A stretch of 42,155 nt of DNA from Clostridia bacterium (GTDB lineage Bacteria; Bacillota; Clostridia; Oscillospirales; CAG-272), in contig JAFVXI010000023.1 in NCBI GenBank assembly GCA_017501245.1, positions 1-42,155 of the forward strand, read 5' to 3'. Below, piece after piece: positions 24,036 to 31,802 of the stretch. Within the stretch, counting starts at the first letter, position 1, and every line of letters begins with the position of its first letter. A model generated the notes under the pieces. That model was not told the DNA's origin. It worked only from the letters and a program-made list of their open reading frames with translations, and searched no databases. The position numbers were made by a program, and so were the translations under genes.

Positions 24036-24275
24036 AAGTATATACACGGCAGAGCAGTGATGATAATCAAGCACGAGCGAGTCTGTGCTTGCACAAGCGA
24101 GCCGTGCGCAGATTGCTCCACGGCGCCCTCGGCTATCAGGCGAGGAGGAGTGCGGAAGCACGCGGGGCGCATTTGCGCACCTGCGCCGTTGGGAGTATAT
24201 ACAACCCGCAGAGCCGTGATGATATACAAGGCTGGCGCCTTTGCGCACCTGCGCCGATGGGAGTATATACAACAC
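24036..24275. repeat. Non-coding repeat region with a 68-bp unit
   Basis: The gap before lexA contains two close copies of a unit at an offset of 68 bp. GGCGC...TTTGCGCACCTGCGCCG then TGGGAGTATATACAAC lies at 24166-24205 and again at 24234-24273, with one mismatch in the last 34 bp. Each carries a GGCGC/GCGCC hairpin. A partner element, GTATATACA...GCAGAGC-GTGATGATA, occurs at 24038 and 24195. No convincing coding potential. Confidence 0.75.
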
Positions 24276-24341
24276 TACGTGTTGATACAGCTTGCGGCTG
24301 GATCGGTAGCAGCCTCCACGAAAAAAACTAAAAATTCCCTC

Positions 24342-24370
24342 TTGACAACCTTAGGCGGCGGTAGTATAAT
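24342..24370 (+). promoter_or_regulatory. Consensus promoter of the lexA operon
   Basis: Perfect TTGACA (24342-24347), 17-bp spacer, perfect TATAAT (24365-24370): the strongest promoter in the window, as expected for a gene that must be held down by a repressor. Confidence 0.92.
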
Positions 24371-24384
24371 GTAATTACCAAAAC

Positions 24385-24398
24385 GCAACAGATGTTGC
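24385..24398 (+). promoter_or_regulatory. Probable LexA operator (variant SOS box)
   Basis: Perfect palindrome GCAACAGATGTTGC about 8 bp downstream of the predicted transcription start. It keeps the AAC-N4-GTT core of the Gram-positive box GAAC-N4-GTTC but has C/G instead of G/C in the outer position. Assignment to LexA rests on position and autoregulation in the family. Confidence 0.6.
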
Positions 24399-24420
24399 AG
24401 ATAGAATTTCGGGAGGGCTT

Positions 24421-25035
24421 ATGAGATCCAAGAACGAAAAAACTATGCAGGATATCCTTGACTTTATTAACGAGAGCTATTTCTCGTCGGGCAGCGTGCC
24501 TACGCTGAGGGAGATAGCAGATGAGGTCGGGCTCGACAAGAGCAACGTCTCGAGATATCTCTCCGAGATGGAGGAGCGGGGTATGATCAGCCGTACGGGC
24601 GGCGCACGCGGCGTCGAGACCGAAAGGATGAGAAAGCTCGTCGGCAGGGTCGTTCATCTGCCCGTCGTTGGCGAGATCGCCTGCGGCTCACCTATCCTCG
24701 CTGAGGAGAATATCGAGTCCTACGTCACGATCTCGGCAAGCTTCCTTGATGCGGGCGATCATTTCATCCTCCGTGCCAGGGGCGAGAGCATGATCAACGT
24801 CGGCATCCGAAACGGTGACTACGTCATTATCAGAAAGCAGCAGTATGCAAACGAGGGAGATATCGTCGTAGCTATGGTAGACGGTAGCGACTGCACGCTC
24901 AAGCGCTATTATATAGACAGGCAGCAGCGCAAGATCCGCCTCCACCCCGAAAACGATGCGCTCTCGGATATGTATTTCGACACGATAGCCATTCAGGGCG
25001 TCGCCGTCAAGGTAATTAAGAATATAGCGGTGTAA
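24421..25035 (+). CDS. lexA: LexA, SOS-response repressor and self-cleaving protease
   Basis: 204 residues. Represses DNA-damage genes and cleaves itself when RecA is active. N-terminal winged helix-turn-helix (1-70) with recognition segment LDKSNVSRYLSEMEERG, which differs from the usual SxxSVHxHL form. The C-terminal S24 protease domain has Ser123 (GESM) and Lys161 (CTLKRYY), 38 residues apart. The scissile bond is Cys88-Gly89 in EIACGSP rather than the more common Ala-Gly; Cys-Gly is also used by UmuD. GGGAGG precedes the ATG. First gene of an operon with a Y-family polymerase and a YolD-like gene. Confidence 0.93.
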   Translation: MRSKNEKTMQDILDFINESYFSSGSVPTLREIADEVGLDKSNVSRYLSEMEERGMISRTGGARGVETERMRKLVGRVVHLPVVGEIACGSPILAEENIESYVTISASFLDAGDHFILRARGESMINVGIRNGDYVIIRKQQYANEGDIVVAMVDGSDCTLKRYYIDRQQRKIRLHPENDALSDMYFDTIAIQGVAVKVIKNIAV

Positions 25036-25038
25036 GAT

Positions 25039-26295
25039 ATGGATAAGAGGTATTTTTGCATTGATATGAAGTGCTTCTATGCCTCGGTCGAGTGTGCGGA
25101 GAGGAGGCTTGACCCCTTTGAAACCGATCTTGTCGTCGCCGACGTGGAAAGGGGAAAAAACGCCCTCTGCCTCGCCATCTCCCCGCATATGAAGGCGCTG
25201 GGAGTAAAGAACCGATGCAGGCTCAGTGAGATCCCTAAGAGCATCAAATATATCATAGCGAAGCCTCGGATGAAAAAATACGTTGACTACGCCGCAGACA
25301 TCTACGACGTATACCTCGACTACGTCTCGGGCGACGATATCCACGTCTATTCGATAGACGAGTCCTTTATAGACGCCTCGCCCTATCTTGCGAGGTATAG
25401 GACGGATGCTCACGGATTTGCCCGCCTCCTTATAAACAAGGTAGCAGAGCGGCTGAGGATACCCTCGACGGCAGGCATAGGCACAAATCTCTATCTCGCC
25501 AAGATCGCCCTTGACATTACGGCAAAGCACGCCCCCTGTCATATAGGCTACCTCGATGAGGAGTCGTATAAAAAAACGATATGGGATCACAGACCGATAA
25601 CCGATCTGTGGCAGATCTCGGTCGGCACGGCGGCACGCCTCGGCCACTACGGCATCTACGATATGCGAGGTGTGGCAAATGCACCCGAGGAGCTTTTATA
25701 CAAGGCGTTCGGAATAAACGCCGAGCTTCTTATAGACCACGCATGGGGCAGGGAGCCCTGCACGATAGCCGACATCAAGAGCTATAAGCCCTCCTCGCGC
25801 TCGGTCTCCTCCTCGCAGATCCTCTTTGAGGATTACAGCTATGAAAAGGCGCTGCTCGTTATGCGAGAGATGGCGCTCGGCGGAGCGCAGGAGCTGATGA
25901 GGCGCAAGGTGATCGCATCGAGCGTCGGCATAGGCGTTTCCTATTCCGGGGGCAACCCACCGTCAAGCGGCGCAAGCATGGCGTTTTCTCAGCCGACGAG
26001 CCTCTATTCGGTCATTCGCCCTGCGGTAGACGAGCTTTTTGCACGCACGACGCATAGGGGCGTGCCGATCAGGCGGCTTGCCATCAGCTTCGGCTCGGTT
26101 ATGGACGAGGGATGCGAGGGCTACGACCTCTTTACCGACCGTGAGGCTATGGAAAGGGAAAGGCTCCTTGAGCACACGGTCCTCGGCATCAAGGATAAAT
26201 TCGGCAAAAACGCCGTCCTCCGAGGCTTTGACCTCGAGGAGGGAGCGACGGCAATGATAAGAAATAAGCTTATAGGCGGTCACAACGGTGAATAA
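25039..26295 (+). CDS. Y-family (UmuC/DinB-type) translesion DNA polymerase
   Basis: 418 residues. Error-prone polymerase that copies past damaged DNA. Catalytic carboxylates are visible: Asp9 in CIDMKCFYASVE, and Asp107 and Glu108 in YSIDESFID. A steric-gate-like aromatic follows (FYASVE). The thumb region AGIGTNLYLAKIA and the little-finger domain (residues 240-400) are present. SVSSSQILFEDY, length and the YolD-like partner resemble the Bacillus YqjW/UvrX group rather than classical DinB. The ATG is 3 bp after the lexA stop, so translation is coupled. SOS control through the upstream promoter is inferred. Confidence 0.92.
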   Translation: MDKRYFCIDMKCFYASVECAERRLDPFETDLVVADVERGKNALCLAISPHMKALGVKNRCRLSEIPKSIKYIIAKPRMKKYVDYAADIYDVYLDYVSGDDIHVYSIDESFIDASPYLARYRTDAHGFARLLINKVAERLRIPSTAGIGTNLYLAKIALDITAKHAPCHIGYLDEESYKKTIWDHRPITDLWQISVGTAARLGHYGIYDMRGVANAPEELLYKAFGINAELLIDHAWGREPCTIADIKSYKPSSRSVSSSQILFEDYSYEKALLVMREMALGGAQELMRRKVIASSVGIGVSYSGGNPPSSGASMAFSQPTSLYSVIRPAVDELFARTTHRGVPIRRLAISFGSVMDEGCEGYDLFTDREAMERERLLEHTVLGIKDKFGKNAVLRGFDLEEGATAMIRNKLIGGHNGE

Positions 26296-26602
26296 CATTC
26301 AAAGAGCAAAGCAGTTTTTGCCCTTCGACGCTATGAAGGGGCTGACGGAGGCACTCAGAGAGCGTGACGAGCGCAGAACTAGGGTCGAGCGACGAGAGCT
26401 GGACGAGGGCGAAAAGGAGCGCATCTCCGCGGAGCTATGCCGTATTGCGCGCGGCGACGAGGTCGAGATCTGCTTCTATTCGAGCGGCCACTATCTCACC
26501 CTCAGCGCCAGCGTCACCGACCTCGATCCCACCTATCGCTACCTGCGCCTCGGCTCCGAGCGCATATACTTCTCGGACATCTACTCGATAAGGCGGATGT
26601 AA
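26288..26602 (+). CDS. YolD-like protein
   Basis: 104 residues, GTG start overlapping the polymerase gene by 8 bases. AKQFLPFDAMKGLTEALRERD at the start and a C-terminal strand-rich half (VEICFYSSGHYLTLSASV) match the YolD-like family, which in Bacillus is repeatedly encoded beside Y-family polymerases (YqjX next to YqjW, YolD next to UvrX) and is thought to act with them. The charged helix with many Glu/Arg (residues 18-48) is typical. Function of the family is not firmly known. Confidence 0.88.
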   Translation: MNNIQRAKQFLPFDAMKGLTEALRERDERRTRVERRELDEGEKERISAELCRIARGDEVEICFYSSGHYLTLSASVTDLDPTYRYLRLGSERIYFSDIYSIRRM

Positions 26603-26692
26603 TAGCTCCCTCGCTCACAAACGAAAGGAGCGAAGCTGCTATCCAAAATGGCAAAGGTCAAAAAATCCTGAGGCTCCCCCTCATAAATGAAT

Positions 26693-26740
26693 AGAGCGAA
26701 GCGGAAAACGGATCCGCCTCGCTCTTTCTTTATTCGTTTT
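26693..26740 (+). terminator. Terminator of the SOS operon
   Basis: Thirteen-position stem AGAGCGAAGCGGA (26693-26705) / TCCGCCTCGCTCT (26713-26725) with one A-C mismatch, then TTCTTTATTCG and a T7 run. Confidence 0.8.
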
Positions 26741-26815
26741 TTTGTTTTGGTGCTCAGCTTCACAGCTTACCGAAATGGTCACACATTTGTAAATAAGAGT
26801 TTGCTTATTCCGCTC

Positions 26816-29368
26816 TTATCTCTTCTTGAATATCGCAAGAAGATCGCCGAAGCTCTTTTTCTTGATGACGAACCAAACTAGGGCAAATCCGCCGACGCCA
26901 AGGACGGCAACCGAGCCGACGACGATGCCGACTATCGCACCCGTGCCGAGGCCGCCCGCCTCTAACGTATCAAGTCCGAAGCCGCAGATGTCGCAGGTGC
27001 CGTTTTCGTTTGAATCGACGTGTGCGCCGACGTGCTGCTTTTCGCCGCAGGCGCACTCCTTGCAGTGGCCACCGTCATCGGTCTGTCTCCAGTCGCCGAA
27101 GCTGTGTACGTGGGGAGGAAGCTCGTAGGAGCATACGTCGCAAAGGCTGTTATAGTCTGCGTCTATATGAGCCGCAAGCTCCGCCTTGTCGGTGCATTTG
27201 CATTCATGCCAGTGGCTGCTTGCGTCGGTCTGCCAGTCGGTGCCGTAGCTATGCACGTGGACGATCTCGGCCTCGCAGACGTCGCATATCTCGTCGCCAC
27301 CCTCATCGGGATGCTCGGCGAGGTCTGTCTTTTCGCCGCAGGCGCACTCGTGCCAGTGGCTTTCGTTGTCCGACCTCCATAGATCGGGGTAGTAATGAAC
27401 GTGAGGAAGCTCAAAGGAGCAGACGTCGCAGACGTCGTTGTGGTCGAGGTCGGTGTGCTCTCCGAGGTCCTGCTTGTCTGTGCATTCGCATTCATGCCAG
27501 TGGGAGGTTGCGTCCTTTTTCCATTCTGCGCCGTAGCTATGCTCGTGTGGGATGTCCTCCCAGATGGCGTAGAGGATCGCATCCTTCATAGGTGTGAAGG
27601 TCTCGCCCGTGAGCAGCTCGCCGTCAAGTGCGAGAGCCCAGCCTAGGAACCTCTTGCCCTCGGGCGCCTCAAAGTTACATTCGGGGATAGTCAGCTCTCC
27701 GTAGAACTGCTCCTCCGGCAGCATCTCGCCCGTGCCGCCGTTGGCGTTATACTCTATCCTGTAATAAGGGTAGATATGAAGGTAGGAGATCATATCGACG
27801 TTTTCTTTTTTATATTCGATAGGATTGTCGCCTTCGACGTTTGTAAAGGCTGCAACGTCGTAGCCGTTATTGTAGAGCGAAAGAGTGGGGAAGCTGCTGA
27901 CCGCCTGATTTCCGATGAGCTTGATATCCGCTCCGATAAACGAGGGGTAGAGAACGGCGTTAGTCGTCATTACGCACGTAGACACGTATTGTGCCTCAAG
28001 AGGACCCGTCGCAGTGACGTAGAGGGCGCCGTGCGTAACGGTAACGCTGCCTGCGTTCGCAATAACTCCAAATGCCGCACCCTCGCCGGACGGATCGGCC
28101 AAGGCGGTGATCACGGTTTTTGAATCCGAGATCGCCACGTTGTCGCCCTGAATACCGCCCGCCGAAATGCCGGAGGCGTATATCTCGATCTCGGATGAGC
28201 TTACCGTAACGTCGCCGCCCTCAGGCATATTTCCGAGAGCGATAGCCGCTTCCTTTCCGCCGGAGCGAACGTCGAGCTTAAGCCTTGTGTTCGAGATGTT
28301 TACGGAGGCATAGGAGCAGATTCCGAGAGCTATCTCCGAGGTGGATCTTGACGTGACCTGGAGCTCCGAGTCCTTGAGGTTTATTCCCACGGCGGAGTAT
28401 ACGGCATATGCTACCGTGCCGGTGCAGTTGATCTTTCCCCTGGCGCCGTTAAAGTCGATCTTGCCGCCGTTAGAAAAGATGCCAAATCCCGTCGAGAGGA
28501 TGTCAAGCTCGGTGTTTTTAAACTCAACTCCGCCGCTCACCTCTATAGCGTAAGCGTCCTCAACTCCAAGAGCATTCAGCTTTATGGACGAGTCCTCGAC
28601 TACAAGCTTTCCGCCCTCGTTTAAGATGCAGGGTCCATTGGTGGTGACATCAAGAGACGAGCTCTTGATCCTGATCGTGCCACCTGCCGCTTCAATGCAT
28701 GCAAGTGCTTCGGAGGATGATGACCTTATGACCGAATTATCTATGGTTATATCACCCGAGCCTACACCTATACCCGCACCGTTTTGGGCGCCACTTAAGA
28801 TCTGGGAGTCCTTGACGGTAACATCACCGCCCATAGCCCAGGAGTAGGCACCGTAGAGCGTAGCTCCCGAAATGTCGAGCCCGCCCGACATAGAGGTAAA
28901 GCCCAACGTGGGAAAGGACATCTCGCAATCCCTGACGGTAATATCGGAGATAGCTGCAATACCGGCGCCTGATTCTATCTTAAGGCTTCCGTCACCGATG
29001 ATAGTGAGATCGCCCATAGAAAGTGCGGCGTAGGAGGTGTCGGTGTCACCGGGGTCTCCGACGGCGATCCTGTTTTCGCCCTCGAGCCTGATCTTTAAAC
29101 CGCTCGCGGATGAGTAGATGCCAACCTCCGGCGAGTCGACCATATCTATCGTGTAGCCCGTGGTTATATCTGCGCCCGTCAGCGTCAGCGTTGCGCTCGC
29201 CGCATCGTAGGACACGGTGCCGTCGCCGAGAACGTCTGGGGCATTATCCTCAGTAACCTCAACGCCGCCTACGTATAGGCCATAGGTTGGGGTAACGGCT
29301 GAAGCCGAAATGACAATAGATGTTAACAAAATCACTAAAATTACAGTAAATAAAGCAAGCTTTTTCAT
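26816..29368 (-). CDS. Large membrane-anchored surface protein: beta-repeat region, InlB-type repeat, Cys/His modules
   Basis: 850 residues from ATG 29368, chosen because AAGGAG lies 6-7 bp upstream; an in-frame ATG at 29404 lacks a site and would bury the signal peptide. Signal peptide 1-24 (ends SASA). Residues 25-530 are short repeating strands (DSxIxI, SGGVEFKNTELDI, NVAISDSKTVIT), a parallel beta-helix-like pattern. An InlB/Listeria-Bacteroides repeat lies at 537-605 (YNANGGTGE...GKRFLGWAL...ILYAIWE). Four modules of about 45 residues follow (608-800), built on H-x-H-S-Y-G...SHWHECxCxxK...H-x-D...CDVC. A membrane helix (808-834) ends in a Lys-rich tail, so the bulk is outside and no LPxTG motif is present. 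Probably an adhesin or binding protein; ligand unknown. Confidence 0.88.
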   Translation of the reverse strand: MKKLALFTVILVILLTSIVISASAVTPTYGLYVGGVEVTEDNAPDVLGDGTVSYDAASATLTLTGADITTGYTIDMVDSPEVGIYSSASGLKIRLEGENRIAVGDPGDTDTSYAALSMGDLTIIGDGSLKIESGAGIAAISDITVRDCEMSFPTLGFTSMSGGLDISGATLYGAYSWAMGGDVTVKDSQILSGAQNGAGIGVGSGDITIDNSVIRSSSSEALACIEAAGGTIRIKSSSLDVTTNGPCILNEGGKLVVEDSSIKLNALGVEDAYAIEVSGGVEFKNTELDILSTGFGIFSNGGKIDFNGARGKINCTGTVAYAVYSAVGINLKDSELQVTSRSTSEIALGICSYASVNISNTRLKLDVRSGGKEAAIALGNMPEGGDVTVSSSEIEIYASGISAGGIQGDNVAISDSKTVITALADPSGEGAAFGVIANAGSVTVTHGALYVTATGPLEAQYVSTCVMTTNAVLYPSFIGADIKLIGNQAVSSFPTLSLYNNGYDVAAFTNVEGDNPIEYKKENVDMISYLHIYPYYRIEYNANGGTGEMLPEEQFYGELTIPECNFEAPEGKRFLGWALALDGELLTGETFTPMKDAILYAIWEDIPHEHSYGAEWKKDATSHWHECECTDKQDLGEHTDLDHNDVCDVCSFELPHVHYYPDLWRSDNESHWHECACGEKTDLAEHPDEGGDEICDVCEAEIVHVHSYGTDWQTDASSHWHECKCTDKAELAAHIDADYNSLCDVCSYELPPHVHSFGDWRQTDDGGHCKECACGEKQHVGAHVDSNENGTCDICGFGLDTLEAGGLGTGAIVGIVVGSVAVLGVGGFALVWFVIKKKSFGDLLAIFKKR

Positions 29369-29437
29369 TTTTATCTCCTTGACTCCGCATACGCCACGGT
29401 GCATAAAGCTCGTGCGCTGTGCGGATCTTCTTTCTCC

Positions 29438-29830
29438 TTAGTCGGCTCTTACGATCTTTATTAATCCGCCCGAGATAGAGAGTGTGCCATCGTCGTCCGT
29501 CCAACACGGGGAGTAGTCAGCTCCGCTCCTCTTGTAGTCCAGCATGAGGACGCCGTTCTCTATACGCGCGGGGAAGGATTCGAGCAGGATGCCCTCCTCG
29601 GTCAGCGTCTTGCCGCATGCCTCGGCATCCTTAGCCTCGCTCTCGGTCGGCTTGATATAGATATCGAGCGAGCTCTCGCTGATAATGAACACCGCACGAA
29701 GCATCCTTTTAAACTGCTTGTTGGCGTCGTTATCATCGATGGTCGCAAGCTCTTCGGCATTCATCCTTCTGAAGCCGGTTTTAGAGACGCCGATCGTCTC
29801 TTTAAGCTTCCATTTTCCGATCAGTTCCAT
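29438..29830 (-). CDS. GKWKL-type small protein, copy 2 of a tandem pair
   Basis: 130 residues from ATG 29830, preceded by GCGAGG; the upstream in-frame ATG at 29872 has no site. No signal peptide. The opening MELIGKWKLKE, a middle helix-rich segment, then EGILLESFPARIENGVLMLDYK and a C-terminal SISGGLIKIVRAD match the neighbour at 29901-30281 along the whole length. The Gly-x-Trp start with strand pairs is reminiscent of lipocalin-like barrels, but no database family is claimed. Lies between its paralogue and the surface-protein gene in a minus-strand series. Confidence 0.78.
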   Translation of the reverse strand: MELIGKWKLKETIGVSKTGFRRMNAEELATIDDNDANKQFKRMLRAVFIISESSLDIYIKPTESEAKDAEACGKTLTEEGILLESFPARIENGVLMLDYKRSGADYSPCWTDDDGTLSISGGLIKIVRAD

Positions 29831-29900
29831 AATTGCCTCGCTAAAGAAGTTTTTTTGGATGCTGTACTGCACCCTGTTGACAGAAGGCTTCGTCGATGCC

Positions 29901-30281
29901 TTACGCCCTCTCGATGATCATCATACCGTCTGAGATGGAGATGCACTCCTCCTCGTCGATAGAAACGGGCAAATAATCTCCGCTGCCGTCGTAGTCTATC
30001 ATGAGGGCGCCGTCCTCTATCTTAGCGGAGTGGCTCTCGATCAGCACGCCAAGCTCGGTGATCTCCAAGCCCTCCTCTATCGCCATGGGGATCTCCTCCT
30101 CGTTAGGGCGGAAATATATCTCTATCGCCTCCTCGGTGATATAAAAGTCGGAGCGCAGGAGCTTTTCTATATCGCCGTCCTCTGCCGCAAGCTTCAAAAG
30201 CTCCTCACCCTCTAGCAGCTTAACTCCGTTTTCGTCTGCGGAGAGCATCTTCTTGAGCTTCCATTTTCCTAAAAATTCCAT
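29901..30281 (-). CDS. GKWKL-type small protein, copy 1 of a tandem pair
   Basis: 126 residues from ATG 30281 with TGGAGA upstream; the longer frame to 30344 is not supported. MEFLGKWKLKKML, LGVLIESHSAKIEDGALMIDYDGSGDYLP and ISISDGMMIIERA parallel the 29438-29830 gene, so the two arose by tandem duplication and have since diverged. Very acidic (many Glu/Asp), cytoplasmic by lack of a signal. Function unknown. Confidence 0.78.
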   Translation of the reverse strand: MEFLGKWKLKKMLSADENGVKLLEGEELLKLAAEDGDIEKLLRSDFYITEEAIEIYFRPNEEEIPMAIEEGLEITELGVLIESHSAKIEDGALMIDYDGSGDYLPVSIDEEECISISDGMMIIERA

Positions 30282-30330
30282 AACCGTTTCTCCATTCTGC
30301 CAAAGTGGCTGATATGTCTTTATCGTTTTC

Positions 30331-30455
30331 TCGCCCTCGGGCAAGCCTTGCCCGGCTCACGCTTAGGGCTCGCCGATATATTTGTTTAGTTGGTGTTTTC
30401 GCTCGCCCTCGGCCAAGCCTTGCCCGGCTTACACTTAGGGCTCGCTGATGTATTT
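30331..30455. repeat. Two imperfect intergenic repeats with a 72-bp period
   Basis: A 53-bp block begins TCGCCCTCGG and ends in TATTT or close to it (30331-30383). It recurs at 30403-30455 with a handful of changes. The first copy holds a perfect palindrome GGGCAAGCCTTGCCC. It lies between the DUF6935-like gene and the first GKWKL gene. Confidence 0.8.
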
Positions 30456-30480
30456 ATCGCTTTGCCGCTTTTTCTGAGGC

Positions 30481-31059
30481 TTACGCCCACGCATCCTGCG
30501 ACTTGGGGATCCTGATGTCGGAGAGGAGATTCTGCTCCCAGAGATACCAGGTTCCGCCGCCCGTCTTTCTGAGCGTCACAGAGCGGGGGCTGTCTGCACC
30601 GCCGCTGGAGATGAGCAGCTTCATATAGTTGCCGCCCTCAAGGGAGGAATACTGGTTGGAGTCCACCTTGACGGTGTAGGGAACGGTGGGGGTATACTCA
30701 TTTTCGGGCTTTGCTCCCGCAAAGTAGGAGCGGGGTATATAGGTCTTTCCGTCCATGAGCCTGTCGTTTAAGAACTGAATTTCCGCAGGGCTCATCGGGC
30801 GAGGTCCGCGCAGATGGTTGAGCATCTCGATGCCAACCTCCTTGTCGGTTGCATATGCGCAGAGCGCACAAACGGTCAGTGCCGCCGTCTTGAAGGGATC
30901 GTCCATAGCCGCCTCTGGCAGCGCCTTCAGCTCGTCAAGGCTCGTGGGCAGAGCCTCAAAGCTGAAGCTCGCCTTCTTTGAAAACGCCGCCTGCAGCTTG
31001 TTTTTGATAAACAGAAACGGGTTCGATATCTTAGAAAAGATCAGTCTGAGAAAATCCAT
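30481..31059 (-). CDS. DUF6935-like protein
   Basis: 192 residues, ATG 31059 with AAGGA upstream. A basic amphipathic N-terminus (1-30) is followed by LPTSLDELKALPEAAMDDPFKTAALTVCALCAY, GPRPMSPAEIQFLNDRL, and a C-terminal region with YIPRSYFAGAKPENEYTP, SSGGADSPRSVTLRKTGGGTWYLWEQ and LSDIRIPKSQDAWA. I recognise this as the widespread clostridial family DUF6935 from memory. No signal peptide or helix, so it is probably cytoplasmic. It is followed by the repeats at 30331-30455 and then the GKWKL pair, all on the same strand. Confidence 0.8.
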   Translation of the reverse strand: MDFLRLIFSKISNPFLFIKNKLQAAFSKKASFSFEALPTSLDELKALPEAAMDDPFKTAALTVCALCAYATDKEVGIEMLNHLRGPRPMSPAEIQFLNDRLMDGKTYIPRSYFAGAKPENEYTPTVPYTVKVDSNQYSSLEGGNYMKLLISSGGADSPRSVTLRKTGGGTWYLWEQNLLSDIRIPKSQDAWA

Positions 31060-31106
31060 AGAAATCCTTTAGCTCCTTATCTTAAGTAATGTATTTTTTA
31101 TCGGGG

Positions 31107-31646
31107 CTAAGCCCTGTCGGGATCGCATAGACCGACGCCGAAGAGTCGGCATACCCCGCAAATAAATCCAATGGGCAAAAACATATCCTGGTTGTTGTAG
31201 CAATAGATCTGCTCCCCGGAGTCATACTCGGCTTCGACCTTCGCACCGAAGAACTCAGGCAGGCCGCTCACCTTATACGATCTGCCGTTAAAGCTCGCTA
31301 CGTTATGCTCCTTTATGAGCCTGTTCAGCTCCTCGAGCATAGTAAATGTAAACAGTTCTTCGCTTTTTTCGACGTTATCTCGCCCTCTTAAGGAGCAAGA
31401 GTAGCAAACGCCGCTCTCCGTCCTCTTAGCCGAGAAGGAGAAAAAGCCTCGCTCCAGCCCCTCCGCCTCGTCTATCAGCGACACGGTGGAGAATTTGCAG
31501 GAGAAGCTTATCAGCACGTCCGAGAGGATCTCCTTCGGCATATCGCAGTCGTTTCTTATGCGCACGCCTCCGTCCTCCGACGGGCTCTCGTAGATCCGCT
31601 CGCGCCTTTTGCGCTTTTGCTCCTTAAACCATTTTATGATGCACAT
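31107..31646 (-). CDS. Protein of unknown function next to the DUF6935-like gene
   Basis: 179 residues, ATG 31646 preceded by AAAGG at some distance. The N-terminus is strongly basic (WFKEQKRKRRERI), then mixed strands and helices with Cys residues scattered (about eight). LEELNRLIKEHNVASFNGRSYKVSGLPEFFGAKVEAEYDSGEQIY is the most structured stretch. I recognise no family. The short gap (47 bp) to the DUF6935-like gene suggests one transcript. Confidence 0.75.
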   Translation of the reverse strand: MCIIKWFKEQKRKRRERIYESPSEDGGVRIRNDCDMPKEILSDVLISFSCKFSTVSLIDEAEGLERGFFSFSAKRTESGVCYSCSLRGRDNVEKSEELFTFTMLEELNRLIKEHNVASFNGRSYKVSGLPEFFGAKVEAEYDSGEQIYCYNNQDMFLPIGFICGVCRLFGVGLCDPDRA

Positions 31647-31802
31647 AGCCTTTTTTTCCTTTCAAACTCGGGTCAGGCCTGCCGGGAGATCTGCTCCGGG
31701 GGGATCGGAGCCCCTCCGCGCAGCCGCCGTGCCGCATTTATATCCTTAATTAAGCGCAGGGGTCAGGAAAGCCCCAACCCCTGCCCGAGGGCTGTCCCTC
31801 GA

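Noticed and set aside
24003-24331. Several overlapping frames of 60-194 residues before lexA
   Set aside because: They run through the terminator and the 68-bp repeats, differ in frame and have no ribosome binding sites.
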